NCBI RefSeq assembly: GCF_005311025.1
Contig: NZ_CP031747.1
Coordinates: forward strand, 2,912,954-2,976,953
DNA length: 64,000 nt
Source of the DNA: Alcaligenes faecalis
GTDB lineage: Bacteria > Pseudomonadota > Gammaproteobacteria > Burkholderiales > Burkholderiaceae_B
Reading direction: 5' to 3'
Shown here: positions 5,766 through 15,971 of the stretch, one piece after another
Layout: each line of letters begins with the position of its first letter
Numbering within the stretch: position 1 is the stretch's first letter
Translations under genes and position numbers: made by a program
The notes under the pieces: model-generated
Database searches by the model: none
Told to the model about the DNA's origin: nothing
Seen by the model: the letters and a program-made list of their open reading frames with translations, nothing else

Positions 5766-8606
5766 ATGAAACTCTCTGTACTGATTGCCGCCCTGCGCCT
5801 GCGCCATCTTGCAGGGGCTGCGCTGCTGTCCACTTCGCTGGCAGCCTATGCCCTACCCGCAGGTCTGGCCCAAGGCCCCTCTGTCGAAGGCGTCACTCAA
5901 TACACGCTGGACAATGGCTTGCGCCTTGTTCTGGCCCCAGACGATTCCAAACCTACGACCACCGTCAACATGACCTACCTGGTCGGCTCGCGACACGAGA
6001 ACTATGGGCAAACCGGCATGGCTCACCTTCTGGAGCATATGCTGTTTCGCGGCACCCCCACCTTGCGCAATGCGCTGGGAGAGTTTTCCAAACGTGGTCT
6101 GGAAGCCAACGGCACCACCTCCAGCGACCGTACCAATTACTTTGCCAGCTTCGCCGCTGATCCCGAGACCCTGAAATGGTATCTGGACTGGCAAGCCGAC
6201 GTGATGGTCAACGCTCTAATCGACAAGCAGGATCTGGAAGCGGAAATGCCCGTGGTGCGCAATGAAATGGAAAGCGGTGAAAACAGCCCTTTCCGTGTTC
6301 TGATGCAAAAGCTGACAGCCGCTGCGTACCAATGGCATAGCTACGGCAAGACCACGATTGGCGCCCGCTCCGACGTCGAAAACGTGGATATTGAACAACT
6401 GCGCAAGTTCTACCACGACTACTATCAGCCCGATAATGCGGTGCTGTTTGTGACCGGGCAGTTCGACACCGATCAGACTCTGGAGCACATTGCCAAGGCC
6501 TTTGGCTCCATACCAAAACCGACTCGCACGCTGCGCCCCGAATACACGGTTGAACCCGTGCAAGACGGTACCCGCACAGTCACCTTGCGCCGTCACGGTG
6601 GTGCGCCCCTGATCATGTCGCTGTACCACCTGCCCAGCGCTGCCAGCCCGGAATACATGGACTTGAGCCTGGGCATCAGCGCCTTGGGCGACACCCCCAG
6701 CGGACAGTTGTACAAGAATCTGGTCAACAAGAACCTGGCCACCAGCGTATTCAGCTTTGATTCCGAAAGCCACGATCCAGGCTACGCCCTGTTTGGTGCG
6801 GAGCTGAAACCTGATATGGATCAGCAAAAGGCCTTGAAGGTCATGAATGACACGCTGGAAGGCCTGGCCAAATCCCCGTTGAAAGATACGGACCTGGAGC
6901 GCATCCGCAGCCAGTGGATGACGGGCTGGACACAAACTTATGCCAACCCCTCCAGTCTGGCCAGCGCGTTATCCGAAGCCGCGGCCAGCGGCGACTGGCG
7001 TTTGTTTTTCCTGCAGCGCGACCGGGTCGAAGCTGCCAAGCTGCCCCAAGTTCAAAAGGCGCTGGAAACCTGGCTGGTCGCCAGCAACCGCAGCAATGGC
7101 TTGTACATCCCCACAGAAAAACCGCTGCGAGCTCCTGAAGCCAGCACCGTTGATGTGGCCAAGCTGGTCCAGGACTACACCGGCAAGGATGGCGGCAAAA
7201 CGGTAGAAGCCTTTGATCCTAGCCCTGCCAACATCATGGCTCGCACCGATCTGCAGCCCTTGTCCTTGGATAAGGATCTGGGCGAAGTGAAAATGGCCCT
7301 GCTGCCCAAGGGAACTCGTGCGGAACGCGTGGAGGCTCGCTTGTCCTTCAAGTTTGGTTCACCTGATCAGCTCAAGAACCAGACCGCTACCGCTGCAGCC
7401 GTCGCCAGCCTGCTGAGCACCGGCACCAAGAAACTGAACCGCGAACAGATTTCTGATCAGTTCACCGCCATGCAAACCCAGTTCAGCACCAGCGGCTCCA
7501 ATGGTCGCTTGTACCTGAGCTTGTCCTCCAACCGCGAGAACCTGCCCAAAGCCATTGCTCTGGCGCTGGACGTGCTGCGCAATGCAAACTTCCCCGAGGA
7601 CGAGCTGAAGAAATATCAGCAAGCCGTGGTCACCGATCTGAAATCGGCCAGCACTGAACCTGCTGCTTTGGCCAGCCAAGCGATTGAACGCTACACCAAC
7701 CCATGGCCCAAAGACGATATCCGCTACACGCCCAGCTTTGAAGAAGGCATAGAGCGAGTCCAGGCGATTAACATCAAACAGGTGCGGGATTTCCATCAAA
7801 AATTCTACGGTACGGGTGATGTCGCCTTTAGTGCCGTGGGTGACTTTGACAAGGACGAGGTTCGCAAGGCGTTGGCCGATGGTTTGAAAGGCTGGCGCAA
7901 AGCCCCGACCTACCAGCGTCCGGACGATCCACTGCAGACCGTGGCTCCCAAGGTCTTTGACATCAACACGCCGGACAAGGCAAATGCTTTCTATCTGGCG
8001 GACCTGGGCCTGAAACTGCAAGACAGCGATGCGGACTTCCCGGCTGTCTATCTGGCCAACTATTTGCTGGGCCTGTCTGAAACCTCGCGCTTGTGGAACC
8101 GTGTGCGCGTAGAGGATGGCTTGTCCTACAACGTACGCAGCCAGGTGGATGCGTCCAGCTATGAACCCAAGGGTTCGTGGACGGTCTATGCCATTCACGC
8201 TCCCAGCAATAGCGATAAGTTGAGCAAGACTATCGACGAGGTCCTGGCCCAAACACTGAAAGATGGCTTTAGCGAGCAAGAGGTCAAGGAAGGTGTGAAT
8301 GCCTTGCTGAACTACCGCCGCTTGTCGCGCAGCCAGGACACCGTGGTCAGCAGTGCGTGGTTGAATTACCTGGACCTGGGCCGCAGCTTTGAATGGTCCG
8401 AGAAAATGGACCAGGATCTGCAAAAGCTCAATGCGGAGCAAGTCAATGCGGTTTTGCGCAAATACCTGAAACCCAAGGAAATGGTCGTAGCGATTGCCGC
8501 TGACCATGAGCGTCAAAAGCAAGGCGCCTCCGCGCCAGCACCTGAAACCGCAGAACAGGCTCCGGTGACAGCGCCGGCTCCAGAGCCACTGGATGCCCAA
8601 CCTTGA
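5766..8606 (+). CDS. Periplasmic M16 (pitrilysin-family) zinc metallopeptidase
   Basis: A 946-residue, two-half insulinase-type peptidase. The ATG at 5766 is chosen over GTG 5760 because AAGGA lies seven bases upstream. Residues 1-35 are a signal peptide. The inverted zinc motif HLLEH is at 87-91, with the third ligand Glu in RNEMESGEN near 167, the usual 76 residues downstream. The second M16 half (from about residue 500) lacks the HxxEH motif, as usual for single-chain members where it forms the closing clamshell. A Pro/Ala-rich tail ends the protein. It probably degrades peptides in the periplasm. It is monocistronic, flanked by terminators, with no pathway implied by its neighbours. Confidence 0.9.
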   Translation: MKLSVLIAALRLRHLAGAALLSTSLAAYALPAGLAQGPSVEGVTQYTLDNGLRLVLAPDDSKPTTTVNMTYLVGSRHENYGQTGMAHLLEHMLFRGTPTLRNALGEFSKRGLEANGTTSSDRTNYFASFAADPETLKWYLDWQADVMVNALIDKQDLEAEMPVVRNEMESGENSPFRVLMQKLTAAAYQWHSYGKTTIGARSDVENVDIEQLRKFYHDYYQPDNAVLFVTGQFDTDQTLEHIAKAFGSIPKPTRTLRPEYTVEPVQDGTRTVTLRRHGGAPLIMSLYHLPSAASPEYMDLSLGISALGDTPSGQLYKNLVNKNLATSVFSFDSESHDPGYALFGAELKPDMDQQKALKVMNDTLEGLAKSPLKDTDLERIRSQWMTGWTQTYANPSSLASALSEAAASGDWRLFFLQRDRVEAAKLPQVQKALETWLVASNRSNGLYIPTEKPLRAPEASTVDVAKLVQDYTGKDGGKTVEAFDPSPANIMARTDLQPLSLDKDLGEVKMALLPKGTRAERVEARLSFKFGSPDQLKNQTATAAAVASLLSTGTKKLNREQISDQFTAMQTQFSTSGSNGRLYLSLSSNRENLPKAIALALDVLRNANFPEDELKKYQQAVVTDLKSASTEPAALASQAIERYTNPWPKDDIRYTPSFEEGIERVQAINIKQVRDFHQKFYGTGDVAFSAVGDFDKDEVRKALADGLKGWRKAPTYQRPDDPLQTVAPKVFDINTPDKANAFYLADLGLKLQDSDADFPAVYLANYLLGLSETSRLWNRVRVEDGLSYNVRSQVDASSYEPKGSWTVYAIHAPSNSDKLSKTIDEVLAQTLKDGFSEQEVKEGVNALLNYRRLSRSQDTVVSSAWLNYLDLGRSFEWSEKMDQDLQKLNAEQVNAVLRKYLKPKEMVVAIAADHERQKQGASAPAPETAEQAPVTAPAPEPLDAQP

Positions 8607-8652
8607 TCAAGCCAGCAACCCCGCTTGCCTGAACGTTGAGCAGGCGTAAAAA

Positions 8653-8680
8653 AGCCCGGTACAAAAGTACCGGGCTTTTT
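8653..8680. terminator. Bidirectional terminator between M16 peptidase and dnaJ
   Basis: Stem AGCCCGGTAC / GTACCGGGCT with an AAAA loop is flanked by A6 on the left and T5 on the right, so it can work for both convergent genes. Confidence 0.9.
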
Positions 8681-8721
8681 ACTTTCTACTTGGCGACTCC
8701 TTGCTGGAGCCCTGCCAGGAT

Positions 8722-9855
8722 TCAGGAGAAGAAACCCTTCACCTTGTCCGTCCAGGATTCGCTTTTTGGCGAGTGCTTGACGCCACCATCGCTCAAGGCC
8801 TGTTCAAACTGACGCAGCAATTTCTTTTGCTCTTCGTTCAGACGTACAGGTGTCTCGATTTGAATGTGGCAGTACAAGTCACCGGGGTAGCTGGAACGCA
8901 AACCCTTGATACCCTTGCCACGCAAGCGGAAGGTCTTGCCCACTTGGGTGCCTTCAGGGATGGTGATTTCGCCACGCCCTGTCAGGGTAGGCACTTCCAC
9001 CGTTCCGCCCAAGGCCGCCGTGGTAAAGGGGATGGTCAGTTCGCAATGCAGGTCCTCGCCATCACGCTGGAAAATACCGTGCGGCTTGATGCGGATTTCC
9101 ACATACAAGTCACCGGCAGGACCACCGTTAACGCCAGGCTCACCATTGCCGCTGGAGCGAATGCGCATGCCATCATCAATACCGGCTGGAATCTTGACCT
9201 GCAAAGTCTTGGTCTTCTTGACCTTGCCTTCGCCGTGACACACCACGCAGGGATCAGGAATTTCCTTGCCGCTACCGTGACAGGTCGGGCAGGTTTGCTG
9301 CATGCTGAAAATGCCCTGCTGCATACGGACCGCGCCACTACCTTGGCAAGTGCGACAAGTCTGTGCAGAGGTACCGGGCTTGGCACCCGAACCCGAGCAG
9401 GTTTCGCAGTTTTCCCAGCTTGGTACACGAATTTCAGTATCAAAACCGGCTGCTGCCTGCTCCAGGCTGATATCCAGCGAATAGCGCAAGTCCGCGCCAC
9501 GGTAAACCTGAGAGCCACCGCCACGACGTCCGCCGCCACCACCAAAGATTTCGCCAAATATATCGCCAAAGGCGTCTGCAAATCCGGCCCCGCCCATGCC
9601 GCCACCCATACCGCCCATGCCGGCATTGGGATCGACTCCGGCATGACCATAGCGGTCATAGGCTTCGCGTTTCTGTTCGTCGGACAGGATCTCGTAAGCT
9701 TCCTTGGCTTCCTTGAACTTTTCCTCGGCGTCCTTGCTATCCGGATTACGGTCAGGGTGGAACTTCATGGCCAGCTTGCGATACGCCTTGCGGATTTCAT
9801 CCTGCGTCGCATTTTTGGCCACACCGAGAATTTCGTATAAATCGCGTTTTGCCAT
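8722..9855 (-). CDS. dnaJ: Chaperone protein DnaJ
   Basis: The 377-residue Hsp40 co-chaperone that stimulates DnaK ATPase and delivers substrates. It has an N-terminal J domain with the HPD motif (FHPDRNPD), then a Gly-rich segment ([11 protein letters not shown]). A zinc-binding region carries four CxxCxGxG-type motifs ([32 protein letters not shown]), followed by the C-terminal substrate-binding domains. It is full length. It lies 102 bases downstream of dnaK on the same strand and is probably co-expressed from the dnaK heat-shock promoter, with a hairpin in the gap that may reduce read-through. Confidence 0.98.
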   Translation of the reverse strand: MAKRDLYEILGVAKNATQDEIRKAYRKLAMKFHPDRNPDSKDAEEKFKEAKEAYEILSDEQKREAYDRYGHAGVDPNAGMGGMGGGMGGAGFADAFGDIFGEIFGGGGGRRGGGSQVYRGADLRYSLDISLEQAAAGFDTEIRVPSWENCETCSGSGAKPGTSAQTCRTCQGSGAVRMQQGIFSMQQTCPTCHGSGKEIPDPCVVCHGEGKVKKTKTLQVKIPAGIDDGMRIRSSGNGEPGVNGGPAGDLYVEIRIKPHGIFQRDGEDLHCELTIPFTTAALGGTVEVPTLTGRGEITIPEGTQVGKTFRLRGKGIKGLRSSYPGDLYCHIQIETPVRLNEEQKKLLRQFEQALSDGGVKHSPKSESWTDKVKGFFS

Positions 9856-9898
9856 GTTTGATTAACGACGTCCAAACGCCGCTGTTTGAATAATAATG

Positions 9899-9931
9899 CC
9901 CGATCTCCAGCGTATGCCGCCAAAGATCGGG
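9899..9931 (-). promoter_or_regulatory. Hairpin in the dnaK-dnaJ intergenic region
   Basis: Inverted repeat CCCGATCT / AGATCGGG with a 17-base loop, followed in the transcribed direction by GCATTATTATTC. The tail is not a proper T run, so it is more likely an attenuating or RNA-stabilising structure than a full terminator. Confidence 0.5.
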
Positions 9932-9957
9932 CCAGGGAACCTTATTCAGGCTCGCAA

Positions 9958-11883
9958 TTACTGATCGCGTTTGACTTCTTTAAAGTCAGCGTCGACCACG
10001 TTCTCGTCGGCGGGCTGCTGGGCTGTGCCTTCAGCACCTTCTTGTGCTGCGGCTTGAGCCTGCATGTCGGCGTACATCTTCTCGCCCAGTTTCTGCGAGG
10101 CCACACCCAGTGCTTCCACCTTGGCGTCGATGGCTTCCTTATCGCCTTCTTTCAGAGTTTCCTCCAGATCAGCGATGGCCTTTTCGATGGCTTCTTTTTC
10201 TTCCGCTTCCAGCTTGTCGCCGTAGTCCGTCATGGACTTGCGGGTGGAGTGAATCAAAGCCTCGGCCTGGTTGCGTGCAACCGCCAGTTCAGCGATGCGG
10301 TGGTCTTCTGCTGCGTTGACCTCGGCATCTTTCACCATGCGCTCGATCTCCTCGTCGGACAAACCGGAGTTTGCCTTGATGGTGATCTTGTTCTCTTTGC
10401 CTGTGCCCTTGTCTTTGGCGGACACGTGCAAGATACCGTTGGCGTCGATGTCGAAGGTCACTTCAATCTGTGGCAGGCCACGTGCTGCTGGTGGAATGCC
10501 TTCCAGGTTGAACTCGCCCAGAGCCTTGTTACCGGCAGCGATTTCACGCTCGCCCTGGAACACCTTGATGGTCACAGCAGGCTGGTTATCGTCAGCCGTG
10601 GAGAACACTTGCGAGTGACGCGTAGGAATCGTGGTGTTCTTCTGGATCATCTTGGTCATGACGCCACCCAGGGTTTCAATACCCAGGGACAGAGGAGTCA
10701 CGTCCAGCAACAAGACGTCAGTACGATCGCCGGACAACACGGAACCTTGAATGGCTGCACCAGCGGCAACAGCTTCGTCAGGGTTGATGTCTTTACGTGG
10801 GTCACGGCCAAAGAACTCTTTAACGCGCTCTTGCACCTTGGGCATACGGCTCATGCCGCCGACCAGGATCACGTCGTCGATTTCCGAAACCTTCACGCCA
10901 GCATCCTTGATGGCAACACGGCAAGGCTCGATCGTGCGTTCGATCAGGTCCTCGACCAGCGCTTCCAGCTTGGAGCGAGTGATCTTCAGGTTCAGGTGCT
11001 TGGGACCGGAAGCGTCTGCCGTGATGTAAGGCAGGTTGATTTCGGTCTGCTGCGTGGAAGACAGTTCGATCTTGGCTTTTTCAGCGGACTCTTTCAGGCG
11101 CTGCAAGGCCAGCACGTCTTTGGACAGATCAACGCCGCTTTCTTTCTTGAACTCGTCAATGATGTAGTCGATGATGCGCTTGTCAAAGTCTTCGCCACCC
11201 AGGAAGGTGTCACCGTTGGTGGAGAGCACTTCAAATTGCTTCTCACCGTCGATATCGGCGATTTCGATGATGGACACGTCAAACGTACCGCCACCCAAGT
11301 CGTACACAGCGATCTTGCGATCACCCTTGTCAGCCTTGTCCAGACCAAAAGCCAAAGCTGCGGCGGTAGGCTCGTTAATGATGCGCTTGACTTCCAGACC
11401 GGCAATGCGGCCTGCATCCTTGGTTGCCTGACGCTGGCTGTCGTTAAAGTAAGCAGGCACGGTAATCACGGCCTCGGTTACTTCTTCGCCCAGGTAGTCT
11501 TCGGCGGTTTTCTTCATTTTGCGCAAGATGTCGGCGGACACTTGCTGAGGTGCCATCTTCTTGCCTTGAGCTTCCACCCATGCGTCGCCGTTGTCGGCGG
11601 CAGTGATGGTGTAAGGCACGTGCTCGATGTCTGTCTGAACTGCCTTTTCAGTGAACTTACGACCGATCAAGCGCTTGACAGCGAAGATAGTGTTGGTGGG
11701 GTTGGTGACCGCCTGGCGTTTGGCAGGAGCGCCAACCAGGATTTCGCCATCCTGCATGTAAGCCACGATGGAAGGGGTCGTACGACCGCCTTCGGCATTT
11801 TCGATAATACGAACCTGGTCGCCATCCAACACCGATACACAGCTATTGGTGGTTCCAAGGTCAATACCAATGATTTTGCCCAT
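9958..11883 (-). CDS. dnaK: Molecular chaperone DnaK (Hsp70)
   Basis: A 641-residue Hsp70. The N-terminal ATPase domain begins [15 protein letters not shown], with the phosphate-binding motif [12 protein letters not shown] and the adenosine-binding segment [10 protein letters not shown]. The interdomain linker region [13 protein letters not shown] is followed by the substrate-binding domain, a helical lid, and a C-terminus ending in an acidic tail ([15 protein letters not shown]). It works with DnaJ and GrpE in folding and heat-shock control. The gene has its own consensus sigma-32 promoter at 11939-11966. A long open frame on the opposite strand is a codon-usage shadow. Confidence 0.99.
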   Translation of the reverse strand: MGKIIGIDLGTTNSCVSVLDGDQVRIIENAEGGRTTPSIVAYMQDGEILVGAPAKRQAVTNPTNTIFAVKRLIGRKFTEKAVQTDIEHVPYTITAADNGDAWVEAQGKKMAPQQVSADILRKMKKTAEDYLGEEVTEAVITVPAYFNDSQRQATKDAGRIAGLEVKRIINEPTAAALAFGLDKADKGDRKIAVYDLGGGTFDVSIIEIADIDGEKQFEVLSTNGDTFLGGEDFDKRIIDYIIDEFKKESGVDLSKDVLALQRLKESAEKAKIELSSTQQTEINLPYITADASGPKHLNLKITRSKLEALVEDLIERTIEPCRVAIKDAGVKVSEIDDVILVGGMSRMPKVQERVKEFFGRDPRKDINPDEAVAAGAAIQGSVLSGDRTDVLLLDVTPLSLGIETLGGVMTKMIQKNTTIPTRHSQVFSTADDNQPAVTIKVFQGEREIAAGNKALGEFNLEGIPPAARGLPQIEVTFDIDANGILHVSAKDKGTGKENKITIKANSGLSDEEIERMVKDAEVNAAEDHRIAELAVARNQAEALIHSTRKSMTDYGDKLEAEEKEAIEKAIADLEETLKEGDKEAIDAKVEALGVASQKLGEKMYADMQAQAAAQEGAEGTAQQPADENVVDADFKEVKRDQ

Positions 11884-11938
11884 GATTTTTTACCTGACTA
11901 AAAGATTGATTGCGAAAGCAAATTATTTGATGAAATGC

Positions 11939-11966
11939 ATATGGGGAACTCTGCGTGCATTTCAAG
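11939..11966 (-). promoter_or_regulatory. Sigma-32 heat-shock promoter of dnaK
   Basis: Reading the minus strand: CTTGAAA, 13 bases, CCCCATAT. This matches the classical sigma-32 consensus (CTTGAAA N11-16 CCCCATNT) at every defined position. The dnaK ATG is 56 bases downstream of the -10 element. Confidence 0.9.
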
Positions 11967-12068
11967 AGCAATGGCCTTATTTTTTTACTGTGCAAGCGGC
12001 TGATCCGAAAAAGCAGTCAAAAACGCCTTGATTCCGGACAGCCTGCGCGCACAGACAGGCTGGCTCTA

Positions 12069-12659
12069 TTACTTGGGGGCCGACACCATCACCAAGGCTG
12101 GACGCAGCACGCGATCCGAAATGGTGTAGCCCTTTTGCAGCAACTGAGCCACTACGCCTTCTTCAAACTCCGAAGGCACGGCCGAAATGGCTTGGTGCAG
12201 GTGCGGATCAAACTTGTCACCGGCTTGGGGAGCCACTTCTTTCAGGTTGTTGCGCTCAAAAGCCTTGTTCAGTTGACGCAAGGTAGTTTCCACGCCTTCT
12301 TTCCAGGCGTCCGTGCTTTGCTCGGTCTGGGCCAGAGCCGCTTCCAGGCTGTCACGCACGGGAATCAGGCTTTCAGCAAAGGACTCGGTGCCGAACTTGC
12401 GGGCTTTAGAGACATCATCCTCCGCACGGCGGCGAATGTTTTCCACCTCGGCCTTGGCACGCAGCAGCTGGTCGTAGTACTGCGACACTTTTTCCTGAGC
12501 CTGGGCCAATTCGGTGGCCAGATCAGCCGAACTTTCTTCGGGCTGCTGAGCCAAAATCTCTGGCTGCTCGTGCTCGGGGGTGCCCTGTTGTGCCTGTTCA
12601 GGCGTGTTTTCCGTCACTTCCCCGTCCAGAGGCTTATTGGGATCGGCATGTGTAGCCAT
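12069..12659 (-). CDS. grpE: Nucleotide exchange factor GrpE
   Basis: A 196-residue GrpE, the ADP-release factor for DnaK. A long N-terminal coiled coil (about residues 45-100, rich in A/E/Q/L) leads to the GrpE signature region [16 protein letters not shown] and a C-terminal beta domain ([14 protein letters not shown], ending [11 protein letters not shown]). The start is placed at MATHADPN, preceded by GGAG; the open frame extends 37 codons further upstream, but that stretch runs through the promoter and hemH terminator. Transcribed from the sigma-32 promoter at 12698-12725 and upstream of dnaK. Confidence 0.97.
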   Translation of the reverse strand: MATHADPNKPLDGEVTENTPEQAQQGTPEHEQPEILAQQPEESSADLATELAQAQEKVSQYYDQLLRAKAEVENIRRRAEDDVSKARKFGTESFAESLIPVRDSLEAALAQTEQSTDAWKEGVETTLRQLNKAFERNNLKEVAPQAGDKFDPHLHQAISAVPSEFEEGVVAQLLQKGYTISDRVLRPALVMVSAPK

Positions 12660-12695
12660 TCGATGTATCTCCACTACAGAATTCGTTGATCGCAT

Positions 12696-12718
12696 AAAAA
12701 TGGGGGCATCTGCCCCCA
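12696..12718 (-). terminator. Intrinsic terminator after hemH
   Basis: On the minus strand TGGGGGCA and TGCCCCCA pair around a small loop (effective loop AGAT) and are followed by TTTTT. The hemH stop is about 58 bases upstream. It overlaps the grpE heat-shock promoter. Confidence 0.75.
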
Positions 12719-12725
12719 GTTCAAG
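12698..12725 (-). promoter_or_regulatory. Sigma-32 heat-shock promoter of grpE
   Basis: Minus strand reads CTTGAA, 14 bases, CCCCATTT. The spacer is one arm of the hairpin that terminates hemH, so promoter and terminator occupy the same bases. The grpE ATG is 38 bases downstream of the -10 element. Confidence 0.85.
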
Positions 12726-12775
12726 ACCCGCCTGCATATTTTGCTGGCCAGTCCCTTGGAAAACGTCCAATACCG

Positions 12776-13861
12776 CTATCCGGCTGGCACCAGACGGCTG
12801 GGCAACCAGCCTCCCAAATGCTGCACGGCCAGCCGTCCCAGACCCTCAATCCATTGCGGATCGTCATTCAGGCAAGGTATGTAATGGAACTCGCGGCCAC
12901 CTTCTTCCAGGAAAGCGTCGCGGCATTCCACCTGGATTTCTTCCAGCGTCTCCAGACAATCGGCCAGAAAACCGGGGCAGACGGCATCCACACGCCCCAC
13001 GCCCTGCTTGCCCCATTCGCGCAAGGTGGGCTCGGTATAGGGTTCCAGCCAGCGCTGCGCACCAAAGCGACTTTGAAATGCCATATGCACTTCTACAGCA
13101 GGCTCATCCAGCGCCGCACGCAAGGCATCCGCCGTTTCACGGCAGTCACGGTAATAAGGGTCGCCCAGCTCCACGCAGCGGCGCGGCAAGCCGTGAAAGC
13201 TCAATAGCAGACGCTCTGGCTTGCCATGTTCATCCCAGTAGCGGCGTATCTGTGCCGCCAGCGGGCCAATGTAGTCCGGGTGCGTATGGTAACGCTTGAG
13301 GAAGCGCAGCTCAGGTTGATTGCGCTGTTTTCCAAGGTGCTCCGCCACGCAATCCACCGCCGTAGCCGTGGTGCTGGCTGCATACTGCGGATACAGGGGC
13401 AAGCTCAAGATTCGTTCGCAGCCCGCTGCTTTCAATTTATCCAGACCACTGGCAATGGAAGGGTTGCCATAACGCATACCCAGCTCCACCTTCACATCAT
13501 GGCCTTGCGATTGCAGCAGCTCTTGCAGGCCATCGGCCTGTGCCTGGCTGTAGACCAGCAAGGGCGCGCCTTGTGGCAACCAGATATCCTTGTAGCGCGG
13601 TGCCAGCTTGCTGGGACGGCGCGGCAAAATGAACAGACGCAGAATAATCTGCCAGAGCGGCTGAGGGATTTCAATGACACGGGGATCTGACAGGAATTCC
13701 CCCAGGTAGCGGCGAATGGACGCAGCATCGGGCTGGTCCGGCGTGCCCAGATTGACCAGCAAGATACCGATGGGCCCGGCCTCGCGTACCGGAGCCTGAT
13801 CATTGAACATATCGGCGTCCTGCGCTTCGGGCAAGTAAGGAGAAGCAAACAACTTGGGCAT
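12776..13861 (-). CDS. hemH: Ferrochelatase
   Basis: Inserts Fe2+ into protoporphyrin IX, the last step of protoheme synthesis. The family core begins [13 protein letters not shown]. The catalytic His lies in [11 protein letters not shown], and the Glu-containing C-terminal region is [20 protein letters not shown] start at 13861 ([11 protein letters not shown]) gives 361 residues. A start at 13810 (MFNDQAPV) has the better ribosome site (AGGA, 7-base spacing) and gives 344 residues, so the N-terminus is uncertain. It lies 63 bases after hrcA on the same strand and is probably cotranscribed with it. Confidence 0.95.
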   Translation of the reverse strand: MPKLFASPYLPEAQDADMFNDQAPVREAGPIGILLVNLGTPDQPDAASIRRYLGEFLSDPRVIEIPQPLWQIILRLFILPRRPSKLAPRYKDIWLPQGAPLLVYSQAQADGLQELLQSQGHDVKVELGMRYGNPSIASGLDKLKAAGCERILSLPLYPQYAASTTATAVDCVAEHLGKQRNQPELRFLKRYHTHPDYIGPLAAQIRRYWDEHGKPERLLLSFHGLPRRCVELGDPYYRDCRETADALRAALDEPAVEVHMAFQSRFGAQRWLEPYTEPTLREWGKQGVGRVDAVCPGFLADCLETLEEIQVECRDAFLEEGGREFHYIPCLNDDPQWIEGLGRLAVQHLGGWLPSRLVPAG

Positions 13862-13924
13862 GATGATTAGTACGTTAGACAGCCAGATTGCCCTCAGCCC
13901 AACAGCAGGCCGAAGGTCCATCCC

Positions 13925-14938
13925 TTAACTGGCAGAGTGATGGCTCAGGGCATTGGACAATAGCCGGGCCGTAATGTCCACGATAGGAATCACACGATCA
14001 TACGCCATCCGCGATGGCCCGATCACACCCAGCGTCCCCACGACCTTGCCATCCACGCCATACGGCGCGGTAATGACGGACACATCATCCAAAGGTAAAA
14101 GCTGCGAATCTCCGCCTATATAAATTTGCACGCCGTCGGCCTGACTGGAGACATCGAGCAAGTGCAGCAGATCGGTTTTCTTCTCGAACAAGGAAAACAG
14201 ACGGCGCAAACGGTCCATGTCCGCCACCATCTCGGTCACGTTCAACAGCTTGCTTTCACCGGCGATGACCACCGCTTCTTCGCTATCGGGCTGATGGCTG
14301 CCCACATCCACCGCCTGTTGCATCAGGCGCGAAATGTCCGCCTGCAAGGAGCTGAGCTCCTGCGACAAGGCCAGCTTGACCGACTCGAAGGACATGCCCG
14401 AGAAATGCTGATTGAAAAAGTTGCTGGCCTCGACCAGCTCCTGCTCCAGATAGTCGCGCGGGACAAACAGGATGCGGTTTTGCACATCACCATCCGGCGT
14501 GACGATAATCAGCAACACCCGTTTGTCAGACAGGCGAATAAATTCAATCTGCCTGAAGGTCTGGGCTTTTTTCGGCGCCAGCACCACACCAGCAAACTGC
14601 GACAGATTCGACAGCAAGGAAGCGGCAGAACTGACCGCCCGGTTGGGCTCGTCAAAAGGCAGGTACTGGCTAAGGTTGCGTGCATCGGGCCGCTCGAAAC
14701 GCTCGGCAGCCAGGAGGCGATCCACAAACAGGCGATAGCCTTTGGGCGTAGGAATGCGCCCCGCCGAGGTGTGGGGGCTATGAATCAGGCCCAGGCCTTC
14801 CAGCTCGGCCATCACATTACGAATCGTGGCCGGGGAAAAATCAAAAATGGTCGATAAGGTACGGGACCCTACCGGCTGACCATCGGCGATGTAACGCTCG
14901 ATCAGCACCTTCAACAAGGCATTTGCTCTGTCATCCAT
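13925..14938 (-). CDS. hrcA: Heat-inducible transcription repressor HrcA
   Basis: A 337-residue repressor that in other bacteria binds CIRCE elements and is controlled by GroEL. The N-terminal winged helix includes [19 protein letters not shown] and the conserved [21 protein letters not shown] segment, followed by a GAF-like domain and an inserted dimerisation region. The start at [10 protein letters not shown] matches the family; the open frame extends eight codons upstream. No complete CIRCE element (TTAGCACTC-N9-GAGTGCTAA) was found in this window, so its target, presumably groESL, lies elsewhere. It is divergent from nadK. Confidence 0.97.
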   Translation of the reverse strand: MDDRANALLKVLIERYIADGQPVGSRTLSTIFDFSPATIRNVMAELEGLGLIHSPHTSAGRIPTPKGYRLFVDRLLAAERFERPDARNLSQYLPFDEPNRAVSSAASLLSNLSQFAGVVLAPKKAQTFRQIEFIRLSDKRVLLIIVTPDGDVQNRILFVPRDYLEQELVEASNFFNQHFSGMSFESVKLALSQELSSLQADISRLMQQAVDVGSHQPDSEEAVVIAGESKLLNVTEMVADMDRLRRLFSLFEKKTDLLHLLDVSSQADGVQIYIGGDSQLLPLDDVSVITAPYGVDGKVVGTLGVIGPSRMAYDRVIPIVDITARLLSNALSHHSAS

Positions 14939-14971
14939 GTCGCGTACGTCACTTAAAAACACCAGCTCTGC

Positions 14972-14999
14972 ATGATAAAGGGGAGAATCTTACAGCCAA
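14972..14999 (-). promoter_or_regulatory. Candidate sigma-70 promoter of hrcA-hemH
   Basis: Minus strand TTGGCT (14994-14999), 16-base spacer, TATCAT (14972-14977), ending 34 bases before the hrcA ATG. On the plus strand a TATAAT at 15017-15022 is a possible -10 for nadK, but a matching -35 is poor. Confidence 0.5.
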
Positions 15000-15065
15000 G
15001 CCTAGAGTGGCAACTCTATAATCCACTGATCGCCATTATTTCATCAATCATAAGGTTTTCGCCCC

Positions 15066-15965
15066 ATGCATTTCAAAACGGTTGCCATTGTTGGCAGATA
15101 CCAGGACTCCGGCTTGGATGCGCCCATCCGATCGCTGGCTAAAACCCTGGTCAACACTGGTTGCTCGGTGCTGCTTGAGGCCACAACCGCCCAGAATGCC
15201 GGTATTACCGAATTCCCCATCGGCGATTATGCCCAAATTGGCGAGCGCGCCGATCTGGCTATCGTGATGGGCGGGGATGGCACCATGATAGGCGCTGCGC
15301 GCGAATTAGCCCACAGCAAGGTTCCCCTGATCGGGATCAATCACGGCCGCCTGGGCTTCATTACCGACATTCCCCTGGATGACGCCAACGACGCCTTGCT
15401 GCGCGTGCTGAAAGGCGAATACGACATTGAAGAGCGCTCCATGCTGGAAGGCCGCGTGGTGCGTGACGGGCAAGTGCTGTATTCGGGCGTGGCCCTGAAC
15501 GATGTGGTCATCAACCGTGCCGGGCGCGGCGGCATGATCGAGCTGCGTGTCGAGCTTGACGGCGTATTCATGTACCGCCAGCGCTCCGACGGCCTGATCA
15601 TCTCCACCCCCACGGGCTCCACGGCCTATGCGCTGGCGGCCAGTGGTCCCTTGCTGCACCCTTCCCTGAAGGCATTTTTGCTGGTCCCCGTTGCTCCGCA
15701 AACCCTGTCGCACCGCCCTATCGTGCTACCCGACACAGGCACCCTGAACTTGACCATTACGGCTCTGGGCCGGGTGGAATCGGGTGGCAGCGTGCACTTT
15801 GACATGCAAACCTGGTCGGACTGTCAGCAGGGAGACCGCATTGACGTGCGTCGCTCCCAGGACACCATTCGCTTTATCCATCCCAAGGGCTACAGCTTTT
15901 TTTCCACCCTGCGTCAGAAGCTGGGCTGGAATCACATCCCTTTGCCTAACGACGAAAACGAATAA
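15066..15965 (+). CDS. nadK: NAD kinase
   Basis: A 299-residue cytosolic ATP-NAD kinase that makes NADP. The ATP/NAD site motif GGDGT is at residues 69-73, with the following conserved NHGRLGF at 92-98. The second family motif DGLIISTPTGSTAYALAASG is complete, as is the C-terminal beta-sandwich. It starts the plus-strand pair nadK-recN, with recN beginning seven bases after its stop, as in other Alcaligenaceae. Confidence 0.97.
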   Translation: MHFKTVAIVGRYQDSGLDAPIRSLAKTLVNTGCSVLLEATTAQNAGITEFPIGDYAQIGERADLAIVMGGDGTMIGAARELAHSKVPLIGINHGRLGFITDIPLDDANDALLRVLKGEYDIEERSMLEGRVVRDGQVLYSGVALNDVVINRAGRGGMIELRVELDGVFMYRQRSDGLIISTPTGSTAYALAASGPLLHPSLKAFLLVPVAPQTLSHRPIVLPDTGTLNLTITALGRVESGGSVHFDMQTWSDCQQGDRIDVRRSQDTIRFIHPKGYSFFSTLRQKLGWNHIPLPNDENE

Positions 15966-15971
15966 ACCCCT

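Noticed and set aside
9886-11901. A 671-residue open frame on the plus strand opposite dnaK
   Set aside because: It lies antisense to an unmistakable dnaK, has no ribosome site or family motif, and long antisense frames over dnaK are a known codon-bias effect.
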